Origin: Abyssibius alkaniclasticus | Lineage (GTDB): Bacteria > Pseudomonadota > Alphaproteobacteria > Rhodobacterales > Rhodobacteraceae | Direction: 5' to 3' | Assembly: GCF_020447305.1 (NCBI RefSeq) | Contig: NZ_CP095732.1 | Span: 2,202,501-2,266,500 of the forward strand | Length of the DNA: 64,000 nucleotides | Part shown: piece after piece, positions 32,797-41,262 of the stretch | Position numbering within the stretch: position 1 is the stretch's first letter | Layout: every line of letters begins with the position of its first letter | Made by a program: the position numbers and the translations under genes | The notes under the pieces: generated by a model | Seen by the model: the letters and a program-made list of their open reading frames with translations, nothing else | Databases searched by the model: none | Told to the model about the DNA's origin: nothing

Positions 32797-34098
32797 ATGG
32801 CAGATATTCGTGGAAATTTCGTTGGGATCAAATCACCCAACCCGTTCTGGCTGGCTTCGGCGCCGCCGACCGACAAGGAATATAACGTGCGCCGCGCCTT
32901 CGAGGCCGGCTGGGGCGGAGTGGTCTGGAAAACCCTTGGGGCCGAAGGGCCGCCCGTGGTCAATGTCAACGGCCCGCGCTATGGCGCGATCTGGGGGGCC
33001 GACCGCCGCCTGCTGGGGCTGAACAATATCGAGCTGATCACCGACCGCCCGCTTGAAGTGAACCTGCGCGAAATCAAGGCCGTGAAGCGCGACTACCCCG
33101 ACCGTGCGATGGTCGTCTCCCTTATGGTGCCTTGCGAGGAAGAGGCATGGAAAGCAATTCTGCCACATGTTGAAGACGCCAATGCCGACGGGATCGAGCT
33201 GAATTTCGGCTGCCCGCATGGCATGGCCGAACGTGGCATGGGCTCTGCGGTGGGGCAGGTGCCGGAATATATCGAAATGGTCACGCGCTGGTGCAAGCAA
33301 TATACGCGAATGCCGGTCATCGTGAAGCTTACGCCCAATATTACCGACATCCGCAAACCCGCCGAAGCCGCGCATCGTGGCGGGGCCGATGCGGTGAGCC
33401 TGATCAACACGATCAATTCCATCACCTCGGTGAATCTCGACAGTTTCGCCCCCGAGCCGACGATTGACGGCAAGGGCGCGCATGGCGGCTATTGCGGGCC
33501 TGCCGTGAAGCCGATTGCGCTGAACATGGTGGCCGAAATTGCCCGCAATGCCGAAACCGCCAACCTGCCGATTTCGGCCATTGGCGGCATAACCACATGG
33601 CGCGATGCGGCCGAGTTCATGGCGCTGGGGGCGGGCAATGTGCAGGTCTGCACCGCCGTCATGACCTATGGTTTTCGCATTGTCACCGAGATGATCTCGG
33701 GCCTTGGCCAGTGGATGGATGAAAAGGGCCATGCCAATCTGGATGCCATTATTGGCCGCGCCGTGCCGAACTGCTCTGACTGGAACAACCTGAACCTCAA
33801 CTACATCACCAAGGCGCGGATCGATCAGGATGCCTGCATCAAATGCGGGCGCTGTTTTGCCGTGTGCGAGGATACCAGCCATCAGGCGATTACCATGTCG
33901 GCTGACCGGGTGTTCGAGGTGCAGGATGATGAATGCGTTGCGTGCAACCTGTGTGTAAATGTCTGTCCGGTCGAAGATTGCATCACGATGGAGCAGCTTG
34001 CCCCCGGCATGGTCGATGCGCGCACCGGCAAGGTGGTCGAGGCCGCGCATGGCGATTGGACGACCCATCCGAACAACCCCGCCGTTGCCGCAGAATAG
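32797..34098 (+). CDS. preA: NAD-dependent dihydropyrimidine dehydrogenase subunit PreA
   Basis: Catalytic FMN subunit, 433 aa. Residues 1-320 form a dihydroorotate-dehydrogenase-like barrel with NFGCPHGMAERGMGSAVGQ, the loop with the active-site Cys region (GAHGGYCGPAVKPIALN) and AIGGITTWRDAAEF for FMN phosphate. The C-terminal ferredoxin domain has two [4Fe-4S] motifs, CIKCGRCFAVCED and CVACNLCVNVCPVEDC. It starts at ATG 32797 after AGCGGAGG. It partners with PreT to reduce uracil or thymine. Confidence 0.94.
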   Translation: MADIRGNFVGIKSPNPFWLASAPPTDKEYNVRRAFEAGWGGVVWKTLGAEGPPVVNVNGPRYGAIWGADRRLLGLNNIELITDRPLEVNLREIKAVKRDYPDRAMVVSLMVPCEEEAWKAILPHVEDANADGIELNFGCPHGMAERGMGSAVGQVPEYIEMVTRWCKQYTRMPVIVKLTPNITDIRKPAEAAHRGGADAVSLINTINSITSVNLDSFAPEPTIDGKGAHGGYCGPAVKPIALNMVAEIARNAETANLPISAIGGITTWRDAAEFMALGAGNVQVCTAVMTYGFRIVTEMISGLGQWMDEKGHANLDAIIGRAVPNCSDWNNLNLNYITKARIDQDACIKCGRCFAVCEDTSHQAITMSADRVFEVQDDECVACNLCVNVCPVEDCITMEQLAPGMVDARTGKVVEAAHGDWTTHPNNPAVAAE

Positions 34099-34103
34099 CG
34101 CAA

Positions 34104-35015
34104 ATGTTTGAGGGTGCGAATGCGGGGCACCTTGCGATGCTGGTCTTTGCGGCCATTGTCGCAGGCTCGTTCTCGCTTGGCGCACTGGCCGCCCCGCATA
34201 TCGATCCGCTGGCGCTGAACGCGCCGCGTATGCTGTTGGCGGTGGCGGTGCTGGCGGCTCTGGCGCGGGCGCGCGGTGTGTTGCGCTCCGCCTATTTCGC
34301 CGCAGCCTGGCGATATCTGCTGATGGGCGGGCTGATGGCGGGCTATTTTGTGTCGATGTTCTGGGCCTTGCAGCGCACAACCGGCGTGGCCACAAGCGCG
34401 GTGTTCACCCTGACCCCGATTTTAAGCGCGATATTTGGCTGGTTCCTGCTGCGCCAGCGCGCCAGTCTGGCCATGCTCGCCGCAATGGGGCTTTCGGCGA
34501 TCGGCGCTTTATGGGTGATATTTCGCGCCGATTGGGCCGCGTTTCTGGCCTTCGAGGTTGGCATTGGCGAAAAGGTGTTCTTCATCGGCTGTGCGGGCCA
34601 TGCGCTTTATGCGGCGCTCGTCAAGAAGCTCAACCGTGGCGAGCCGCTGGTCACCTTTACGCTGGGTGTTCTGGCGGGCTGTGCGCTGGTGCTGCTTGTG
34701 CTGGGCCTGCCGGCCCTGCTGCGCACCGATTGGGCGGCTCTGCCGGCAATTGTCTGGGTCACGATCCTTTATACCTCGATCATGGCCTCGGCGCTGACCT
34801 TCTTTCTGGTGCAATTCGCAGCCATGCGCATCGGGGCGGGGCAGGTCATGGCCTATACCTATCTCATCCCCGGTTTTGTGCTGCTCTGGAACCTTGCGCT
34901 GGGGCTGGAGGCAGCACCGGGCGCGGTATGGCTTGGCGCGCTCATCGCCGCCAGCGGCATGGTGGCCCTGTTTGTGGCGGGCAATGCCTCGGCCAGGCGC
35001 CTAGCCGGGCTTTAA
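34104..35015 (+). CDS. EamA-family (DMT superfamily) exporter
   Basis: Inner-membrane protein of 303 aa with ten predicted helices in two EamA repeats (about 8-140 and 160-295); motifs TTGVATSAVFTLTPILSAIFGWFLL and MASALTFFLVQFAAMRIGAGQVMAYTYLIPGF. It begins 5 nt after preA with no clear ribosome site, so translation is probably coupled. Its end overlaps the tail of the convergent rutR-like gene by 15 nt. A pathway end-product or nucleobase exporter is possible; the substrate is unknown. Confidence 0.85.
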   Translation: MFEGANAGHLAMLVFAAIVAGSFSLGALAAPHIDPLALNAPRMLLAVAVLAALARARGVLRSAYFAAAWRYLLMGGLMAGYFVSMFWALQRTTGVATSAVFTLTPILSAIFGWFLLRQRASLAMLAAMGLSAIGALWVIFRADWAAFLAFEVGIGEKVFFIGCAGHALYAALVKKLNRGEPLVTFTLGVLAGCALVLLVLGLPALLRTDWAALPAIVWVTILYTSIMASALTFFLVQFAAMRIGAGQVMAYTYLIPGFVLLWNLALGLEAAPGAVWLGALIAASGMVALFVAGNASARRLAGL

Positions 35016-35630
35016 GCCGCCAAAGAACAACGATTCTATGCTTTGCGCGGCGGTTTTGAAGCGGTCCTTGTCATCGGCCCCCAGTATCACCGAAATCTGC
35101 GCATCAAAATCGGCGTAATGCTGCGTTGTGGCCCAGATTGCAAAGAACAAATGGCGCGGGTCGACGGGCTGCAATCGGCCTTGGGCGATCCAACCCTCGA
35201 TCACCTTGCATTTCTCGTTCACCGCCTTGGCCGATTTTTCCAGCACATCGCCGATGACCGGCGCGCCGCGCAGCATTTCATTGGCGAACAGCCGCGATTC
35301 GCGCGGGTATTCGCGCGCCATTTCCAGTTTCAGGCGAATGTAACGGCGAATCTCGTCAAGCGGGTCGCCATCGGGGTTGAAACTGTGCAAGGGCGTCATC
35401 CACAGCGCAAGCGTGGCATCCAGCACCGTGCGGTAAATTTCTTCCTTGGAACTGTAGTAATAAAGCAGGTTGGGCTTGGACATGCCCGCCGCCTGGGCGA
35501 TTTGCTCGATCGTTGCGCCACGAAACCCGTCGGTGGAAAACACATCCAGCGCGGCCTGAAAAATTTTCTTGGCATTGGCACGTTGAATGCGCGTGCGGGC
35601 GGGGCGCGGGTTTTGCTCCATCGGGCTCAC
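35001..35630 (-). CDS. rutR: RutR-type TetR-family pyrimidine regulator
   Basis: Repressor/activator of 209 aa that resembles E. coli RutR along its whole length: IEQIAQAAGMSKPNLLYYYSSKEEIY in the helix-turn-helix, then RLKLEMAREYPRESRLFANEMLRGAP and AIWATTQHYADFDAQI in the ligand domain. RutR binds uracil and thymine. The frame opens with GTG at 35630; an ATG at 35621 is an alternative start. A perfect RutR-consensus palindrome lies 31 bp upstream, implying autoregulation, and a related site precedes preT. It is the second TetR protein of this locus. Confidence 0.9.
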   Translation of the reverse strand: MSPMEQNPRPARTRIQRANAKKIFQAALDVFSTDGFRGATIEQIAQAAGMSKPNLLYYYSSKEEIYRTVLDATLALWMTPLHSFNPDGDPLDEIRRYIRLKLEMAREYPRESRLFANEMLRGAPVIGDVLEKSAKAVNEKCKVIEGWIAQGRLQPVDPRHLFFAIWATTQHYADFDAQISVILGADDKDRFKTAAQSIESLFFGGLKPG

Positions 35631-35660
35631 TTCTTGATCGTTTCCCTATGAAAACAGGAT

Positions 35661-35678
35661 TTTGACCAAATGGTCAAA
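35661..35678. promoter_or_regulatory. Perfect RutR operator, class 2, upstream of the rutR-like gene
   Basis: TTTGACCAAATGGTCAAA is an 18-bp palindrome with perfect 8-bp arms around AA, and contains the E. coli RutR consensus TTGACCA-N2-TGGTCAA. The only promoter next to it is that of the rutR-like gene, since the other neighbour ends here. Confidence 0.8.
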
Positions 35679-35696
35679 CCGAAAATTGCACCATGC

Positions 35697-37238
35697 CTAG
35701 CCTGGTCCGACCACGCCTTTGCCGGTTATCTTGCGCCCCGAATGGCTGGCATAGGCATGGCGCATCCGGTGGTCGAGCATTTTGCGCGCCAGGCGCAGCA
35801 GCTCGGGTGCGAAAGCCGGGTCGGGGGCAAGGTTGTGCAATTCCTCCGGATCGGCCTGCAAATCATACAGCAAGGGCGGCAGGCCCGCGTTGAAATGCAC
35901 ATACTTGAAGCGGCGCTCGCGGATCACGGCAAGGTTGCATTCGGCCAAAGGCAGGCCAAGCGCCGCTTGCGCGATGGTCGGTTCACCAGGCTCACCGAAA
36001 TCAAGCTCGTAAAAGACATGGTCGCGCCAGTCTTCGGGCGGGACATCGCCCAGATGCCCAAGCAGGCTGCGCCCGTTCATGGCGGCGGGCGGGGTGGCGC
36101 CAAGCCAGCTTAGAATGGTCGGGGTAATGTCAACCGCCTCGGTAAACGCGGCGAGCTTGCGGCCAAAACTGGCAGGCCGGTCGGGGTCGCGGATGAACAG
36201 CGGCACATGAAAAGCGGGCTCGAACAGCGTTTGTTTGCCCCAAAGGTAATGGTCGCCCAGCATTTCACCATGATCGGCCGTAACCACCAGCAAGGTATTG
36301 TCGAGCTGGCCAGAGTCACGCAAATAGCTCATGATCCGCCCGAAATGATGGTCAACCTCGGCCGCCAGCCCCATATAGATGGCGCGCAGCGCCCGGGCAT
36401 CTTCCGCGCTATCCACCGAAATGCGGCCGCCCAGCCCGAAGATGACGTTGTTCAGATGCGATGCACCGACCGTCGCCTCAAGATAGGGGTGCGCCGCTGC
36501 TTCAAGCTGGCGCTTTGCCGCACGGTTTGGCGGCGGCATATCGGCTGGGGCGCAGAGCGTGTTATAGGGCGCGGGCGCGCAAAGCGGCGGGTGCGGGCGG
36601 ATGAAGGTTGCATGGGCAAACCAGCTTTCATCCTCGCGCACGGCCAGCGATTTGAGCAGCGCATTGGTCAGGAAGGCGGTGTCGCTGTCTTCGGCGGCAT
36701 AAAAGGCGGGGCTGTTGACCTCGATCTTGCCGCCCGCGTCCGGCACGCCCTGAAAGAACGGCGCAAAGCCCTGGGGCAGAGCGTAGCCCTTGGCCTTCAG
36801 ATCGGCCTTCCATTCATAGCTTTGCTCCAGCCGCATTTCGACCATTTCGCGAAAGCCGGGCATCAGCCCTTCGTAGGTTTTCAGGTCGGGGTCATTCAGG
36901 TGCATTGTTTCGGGGTCGTGGCTGGTATCGGTATAGCCATAGAGCCGCGGCTCTATCCCCAGCTTGCGAAGTTCGCGCGGCAGGGTCGGATGCCAAGCCG
37001 CCAAAGGCGTGCCGTTGCGCACCGAGCGGTGGTTGAAGGCATATTGCCCCGTCAGCAGGCTGGCACGGGCCGGCCCGCAGGGGTTGACCACGCTGAAATG
37101 GTTGGAAAATACCGCCGAGTCCTGTGCCAGCGCGCGCAGGTTCGGCAGCGGCACCGCATTGGCCAGAGCGCCGAAAATGCAATCGGCGCGCAATTGGTCG
37201 AACACAATGAAAAGCACGTTCTTCTGGGGTTCAGGCAC
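35697..37238 (-). CDS. FGly-dependent sulfatase / phosphonate monoester hydrolase
   Basis: Alkaline-phosphatase-superfamily hydrolase of 513 aa. The nucleophile motif CGPARASLLTG (C54) is the C-x-P-x-R signature whose cysteine is converted to formylglycine. Other metal-site segments are FDQLRAD near the N-terminus and VVTADHGEMLGDHYLWGK. Length and the CGPxRASLLTG form fit the phosphonate monoester hydrolase/phosphodiesterase branch as well as aryl or choline sulfatases. There is no signal peptide, so it is cytoplasmic. Its start overlaps the end of the mocR gene by 8 nt, so both are in one transcript. Substrate cannot be fixed from sequence. Confidence 0.83.
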   Translation of the reverse strand: MPEPQKNVLFIVFDQLRADCIFGALANAVPLPNLRALAQDSAVFSNHFSVVNPCGPARASLLTGQYAFNHRSVRNGTPLAAWHPTLPRELRKLGIEPRLYGYTDTSHDPETMHLNDPDLKTYEGLMPGFREMVEMRLEQSYEWKADLKAKGYALPQGFAPFFQGVPDAGGKIEVNSPAFYAAEDSDTAFLTNALLKSLAVREDESWFAHATFIRPHPPLCAPAPYNTLCAPADMPPPNRAAKRQLEAAAHPYLEATVGASHLNNVIFGLGGRISVDSAEDARALRAIYMGLAAEVDHHFGRIMSYLRDSGQLDNTLLVVTADHGEMLGDHYLWGKQTLFEPAFHVPLFIRDPDRPASFGRKLAAFTEAVDITPTILSWLGATPPAAMNGRSLLGHLGDVPPEDWRDHVFYELDFGEPGEPTIAQAALGLPLAECNLAVIRERRFKYVHFNAGLPPLLYDLQADPEELHNLAPDPAFAPELLRLARKMLDHRMRHAYASHSGRKITGKGVVGPG

Positions 37239-38754
37239 GGTGGCTGCGTCCTTTCCGTTCGGCTTCCATCGCCTCTATCGTGCTGGCGATGCTTTGCATT
37301 CCATTGGCGATCATGGTTTCGTTGCAACAGCTAAACCCCAAAATCATCCGGTTGTCACTGGCGGGCATCGCGCGGTAGCGGTTGACCGATACAAGCCTGA
37401 CCTGCCGTTCGGCCAGACGCCGCTCCAGTGCATTCGGGTCGAGCAAACTGTCGAGCCGCCCGACGGTGTGAAAGCCGGTTGTCACCGGGCGCAGGTCGAT
37501 CTTGCCGGCCAGTTGCCTTGCGCCGTGGTCAAGCAAAAGCGCGGCCCGATGCGCATAAAGCTGGCGCATATTGCGGATATGGGCGGCATAATGCCCTTCG
37601 GAAATAAACGCCGCCACAACCGCCTGTGGCAGCACGGGCAGGCCCTGAATGCAGGCCGACATGGTCAGCCGAAACACATCGACCAGCGCATCGGGCACCA
37701 CGACAAAGCCAAGCCGCAGGCTGGGGAACAGGGTTTTGGCGAAAGAGCCGATATAGATGACCGAACCATCGGCATCGATGCTGGCAAGGCTGGGTTGCAG
37801 CACGCCGGAATAGCGCAGCTCGCCATCGTAATCATCCTCCAGAATCCAGGCGCCCGCCGCCTTGGCATAGGCCAAAAGCTCCAACCGCCGCCGCAACGAC
37901 ATGATCACGCTGGTCGGGTGCTGGTGGCTGGGGGTGACAAGCACCAGCCGTGCATCGGGGGCCGCTGCGCGCGCGCGGGCCACATCCAGCCCCTCGGCAT
38001 CAATCGGCACGGGAATGGTGCAAAGCCCCTGGCTTTTAAGCGCATTGCGCGGGCCAATGCCGCCGGGGTCTTCAAACACAGCCATATCGCCGGGATCGGC
38101 CAGCACCATTGCGCAGAGCTGCACGGCCATTTGCGCGCCGTTCACAATGAAAATGCGGCCTGGATCGGCATTCAGCCCGCGCCCAAGCCGCAAATGCTGG
38201 GCAATGGCGGCGCGCAGCGGCGCATGGCCTTCGGCGGGGCCATAAACCATATGCGCCGTATCGGAGTTGCGCAAAAACCGCGATGTAAGCCGCGACCATA
38301 GCCGCGTGGGAAACGCATCGAGCGCGGGCACGGCGGTGGTGAAGGCGCGCACAAGATTTGGCCGCATCTCGTAGGCCAGCGCCATGATATCGCGCCCGCG
38401 GGCCGAAAGCCGGGGCAGGGGCGTGTTTTGGCCCTTGCCGGCCTCGGGCTTGCGCCGCTGCGGGCCGCGGTCTTGCAGCAGTTTGATGTCGGATGACACA
38501 TAACTGCCATCGCCGGTGCGCGATGTCACGAAACCTTCAAACACCAGCGTTTCCATTGCCTGCACAACCGATGAGCGCGCAACGCCCATATCATGCGCCA
38601 GCGCCCGGCTCGAAGGCAGGCGCTGTCCGGCAGCCAGAACGCGGCTGAGAATCATCTCGCGAATTTCCGTGGCGATCTGCACGGGAATCGGAATATCGGT
38701 GCCGCGATCCACCAGGATCGTGCTTAGCAATGCCCCCTGCGTGGTTTTTGCCAT
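37231..38754 (-). CDS. MocR-type regulator (GntR helix-turn-helix plus aminotransferase domain)
   Basis: Transcription factor of 507 aa. Residues 1-90 form a GntR winged helix (IPVQIATEIREMILSRVLAAGQRLPSSRALA ... VVQAMETLVFEGF). Residues 130-490 form a class I aminotransferase-like domain with the PLP lysine in YIGSFAKTLFPSLRLGF and the Asp/Tyr pair in ILEDDYDGE. MocR regulators use PLP to sense an amine or amino acid. It is divergent to the ABC importer operon beginning at 39152, which it probably controls, and co-transcribed with the sulfatase gene behind it. Confidence 0.9.
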   Translation of the reverse strand: MAKTTQGALLSTILVDRGTDIPIPVQIATEIREMILSRVLAAGQRLPSSRALAHDMGVARSSVVQAMETLVFEGFVTSRTGDGSYVSSDIKLLQDRGPQRRKPEAGKGQNTPLPRLSARGRDIMALAYEMRPNLVRAFTTAVPALDAFPTRLWSRLTSRFLRNSDTAHMVYGPAEGHAPLRAAIAQHLRLGRGLNADPGRIFIVNGAQMAVQLCAMVLADPGDMAVFEDPGGIGPRNALKSQGLCTIPVPIDAEGLDVARARAAAPDARLVLVTPSHQHPTSVIMSLRRRLELLAYAKAAGAWILEDDYDGELRYSGVLQPSLASIDADGSVIYIGSFAKTLFPSLRLGFVVVPDALVDVFRLTMSACIQGLPVLPQAVVAAFISEGHYAAHIRNMRQLYAHRAALLLDHGARQLAGKIDLRPVTTGFHTVGRLDSLLDPNALERRLAERQVRLVSVNRYRAMPASDNRMILGFSCCNETMIANGMQSIASTIEAMEAERKGRSHRA

Positions 38755-38967
38755 TGTCCATACCCGTTGATATGTGCGTTTTGCCTAGTGATGCAGCAGT
38801 CTGCGCACAAAAAACAGCCAAAAGCATTGGCCTGTCGTTTTTTTTATTAATGGACCTTTTGCGCAATCCATTTACGCACTAGCCTGTGCAGGTGCAACAT
38901 AGCACACCGGGGCAGACCCGGTAGATGGCCGCCGATAAAGGTATGCCAACCTCAGGAGGGTTCATTG

Positions 38968-39099
38968 ATGACCACTAGCGCCCAATTCTCGGCGTGGCGC
39001 CCGTCACACGAATCTCGATATCCGGCACTCCGCGGTAATTTGCGGGGTGTGAGTAAGTTTAGCGATGTCACACAGACGTCGCATCCCACATCTATGTGA
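38968..39099 (+). CDS. Possible 43-aa leader peptide upstream of the ABC operon
   Basis: An ATG at 38968 is preceded at 7 nt by AGGAGGG, one of the strongest Shine-Dalgarno sequences in the window. The frame runs 43 codons to TGA at 39097-39099, 52 nt before the binding-protein start. The peptide is polar and Ser/Thr/Arg-rich, has no signal peptide or membrane segment, and resembles nothing I know. It may be a regulatory leader rather than a functional protein. Only the ribosome site and position support it. Confidence 0.35.
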   Translation: MTTSAQFSAWRPSHESRYPALRGNLRGVSKFSDVTQTSHPTSM

Positions 39100-39109
39100 A
39101 TGCCGGCGC

Positions 39110-39126
39110 GGCGCCAGTCTGGCGCC
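39110..39126 (+). other. Hairpin in the 5' leader of the ABC operon
   Basis: GGCGCCAGTCTGGCGCC: a 7-bp perfect stem with a 3-nt loop, 10 nt after the leader-frame stop and 15 nt before the ribosome site of the binding-protein gene. It could modulate translation initiation. Confidence 0.45.
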
Positions 39127-39151
39127 CCTCGTCACCCAATTGGAGAGAGCT

Positions 39152-41194
39152 ATGAAACGATATCTTCTTGCAACTGCCGCGGTTCTGATGACCGGCACCG
39201 GGGCCTATGCCGCCGGTTGTCCGGAAGTCACCGTGGCCGACGCGATGGGTGTGGCACCCGGTGCCTACCCCCAGCAGTTCGATCTGGCCGAATTTCAGGC
39301 CAATGCCAACTGCACGCTGACCTTTCAGGAAAACCCCGATATTGCGGAATTCAACGCGCGCATCTATGGCAATGGCGAATTGCCCCCCCTGACCGAGCGT
39401 TTGCCCGCCGAGCCGCTGGTTGTTGCCCCCTATGAGATGATCGGATCTTATGGCGGCGTGCTGGACGGTATGTCCAACGCCACGGAATCCGGCACGTCCG
39501 ACTTCATGTCGGTGCGCCATGTCAACCTCATCCGCTTTGCCGATGATCTGACGACCCTGGTGCCGATGGTTGCCAAGGGTTACGAGTGGAACGACGATTT
39601 CACCCAGCTGACCTTTACCTTGCGCGCTGGCCATAAATGGTCGGACGGGGCGCCGTTTACCGCAGCCGACGTGGTGTTCTGGTATAACAACCTGGTGATG
39701 GACCCGAATATCATCGAAAGCCCGCGCGATTTGTGGCTGGCCGGTGGCGAGCCGATGGTTGTCGAGGCGCTTGACGATCTGACCGTGCGCTTCACGATGG
39801 CAGCGCCAAAGCCCGGCTTTCTTGCCGGTATGGCGGCAGACTATACCCAGCCCTTCCAGCCGGTGCATTTCCTTGGCCAGTTCCACCCCGACATCAACCC
39901 CGATGGCAATGCGAATGCGCAGGCCCTGGGGTTTGCCGACGGGTATGAGGCGATCAACTACTATTACGGCGCTTCGGACTGGAAAGACGTGCCCTCGCCC
40001 ATTCTGCGCGATGCCGCCCGCGTGCCAAGCCTTCCGGCCGCGGTTGTGCCGACGCTTGAAAGCTTTATCACCGTCGAAGACGATACCGAGCATCGCTACT
40101 ATGTGCCCAACCCCTATTTCTTCATGGTCGATACGGCGGGCAACCAGCTTCCCTATATCAACGGCATGAACGAGCTTTATGTGCGCGACAACGAAGTGCG
40201 CATTCTCAAAATGCTCAATGGCGAGATCGACTATAAAACCCAGAACGTGAACCTGCCCGATGCGCCAACCCTGCTCGACGGTCAGGAAGCGGGCAATTAC
40301 ACGATCGATCTGCGCCCGCAGATTTCGCTGCCGGTCATCGGCTTCAACCTCACCCCCAATGATCCGGTGAAGTTCGAGCTGTTCAACAATGTCGAATTCC
40401 GTCAGGCCATGTCGCTTGCGATCAACCGTGACGAGATCAACTCGGTTGCCTTCTTCGACCTCGGTGCCGCCATTCCCGCAATCGGGATCGACCCGGCACC
40501 TGATTTTGTGACCGAAGAGCAGCGCAATACCAATATTGCCTATGACCCCGCCGCCGCGGCTGCCGGGCTGGATGCGCTTGGTGTTGTCGATGCCAATGGC
40601 GATGGCTGGCGCGATCTGCCCGGCGGTGGCGAGCTGATTTTCAACATCCAGTTCTCTACCCAGGGTATTTCGGCAACGGAAGTTGAGCTTGTTGCGCAAA
40701 ACTGGCGCGATATTGGCGTAAACGCCACGGTGAAAGAGGTGACATCCGACGAGTATCGTGCCGCGCAATCGGCCAACGAGCTTGACGTTGTCACCTGGCG
40801 CTTTGGCCGCCCGCTTGCCTCGGTTGGCTCCGATCCGCAGGTCTTTACGGTGCCGTTTGGCGGCTATTTCGATGTGCGCACCGGCATGTTGTATGACCAG
40901 TGGAACCAGACAGGTGGCGCGCAAGGCATCGAGCCGCCGGAATGGACCAAGGAAATGGCAGCCGCCGTTCTGGAATGGCAGGCACAGGCACCCGGATCGG
41001 ATGCCTATAACACGATGGGCACCGCGCTGGTGCAGATGATGCTGGATGCGCAGCCGCTCATCTCGCTCGTGCAGGCGCCGGGGCCGGTTTACCACTCCAA
41101 CAACCTGCAGAACTTCCGTGCGCCCAATACCTGGTCGTATGAGTATTACTGGCATCTGCCCTACCGTCCGACCCAGTGGTCGCTTACGGAATAG
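39152..41194 (+). CDS. ABC transporter periplasmic binding protein, family 5 (peptide/opine/nickel type)
   Basis: Large secreted binding protein of 680 aa. The signal peptide is MKRYLLATAAVLMTGTGAYA with cleavage after AYA. The family-5 signature region KGYEWNDDFTQLTFTLRAGHKWSDGAPFTAADVVF is clear. It is longer than DppA/OppA (about 540), with an extra N-terminal 80 residues after the signal, as in many alphaproteobacterial paralogues. The start ATG at 39152 follows GGAGAGAG. Substrate unknown; not necessarily a peptide. Confidence 0.92.
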   Translation: MKRYLLATAAVLMTGTGAYAAGCPEVTVADAMGVAPGAYPQQFDLAEFQANANCTLTFQENPDIAEFNARIYGNGELPPLTERLPAEPLVVAPYEMIGSYGGVLDGMSNATESGTSDFMSVRHVNLIRFADDLTTLVPMVAKGYEWNDDFTQLTFTLRAGHKWSDGAPFTAADVVFWYNNLVMDPNIIESPRDLWLAGGEPMVVEALDDLTVRFTMAAPKPGFLAGMAADYTQPFQPVHFLGQFHPDINPDGNANAQALGFADGYEAINYYYGASDWKDVPSPILRDAARVPSLPAAVVPTLESFITVEDDTEHRYYVPNPYFFMVDTAGNQLPYINGMNELYVRDNEVRILKMLNGEIDYKTQNVNLPDAPTLLDGQEAGNYTIDLRPQISLPVIGFNLTPNDPVKFELFNNVEFRQAMSLAINRDEINSVAFFDLGAAIPAIGIDPAPDFVTEEQRNTNIAYDPAAAAAGLDALGVVDANGDGWRDLPGGGELIFNIQFSTQGISATEVELVAQNWRDIGVNATVKEVTSDEYRAAQSANELDVVTWRFGRPLASVGSDPQVFTVPFGGYFDVRTGMLYDQWNQTGGAQGIEPPEWTKEMAAAVLEWQAQAPGSDAYNTMGTALVQMMLDAQPLISLVQAPGPVYHSNNLQNFRAPNTWSYEYYWHLPYRPTQWSLTE

Positions 41195-41215
41195 GCCGCC
41201 GGGACTGAAAGAAAA

Positions 41216-41241
41216 GGCGCGTCCCTTGCGGGGGGCGCGCC
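41216..41241 (+). other. Intercistronic hairpin after the binding-protein gene
   Basis: Stem GGCGCG/CGCGCC extended by CCC/GGG around TTGC, followed by CGTTTT. It lies 21 nt after the binding-protein stop and before the first permease, the same place as the hairpin in the sugar ABC operon. Partial termination or mRNA protection is likely. Confidence 0.55.
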
Positions 41242-41262
41242 CGTTTTGAAAGCAACGCATCC

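Larger units (their letters stand above)
38755..39151. promoter_or_regulatory. 397-bp divergent regulatory region between mocR and the ABC operon
   Basis: Contains two similar heptamers, ATTGGCC (38826-38832) and ATGGACC (38850-38856), as a direct repeat 24 bp apart. MocR proteins often bind direct repeats of this type. A T-rich run lies between them. Further right are a small hairpin (ACCGGG/CCCGGT near 38910), a 43-codon leader frame with a strong ribosome site and a GC-rich hairpin just before the binding-protein gene. I do not recognise a known riboswitch here. Confidence 0.45.

Noticed and set aside
38880-38967. A riboswitch upstream of the peptide-type ABC operon
   Set aside because: Only one small hairpin is visible and no known aptamer core could be recognised.
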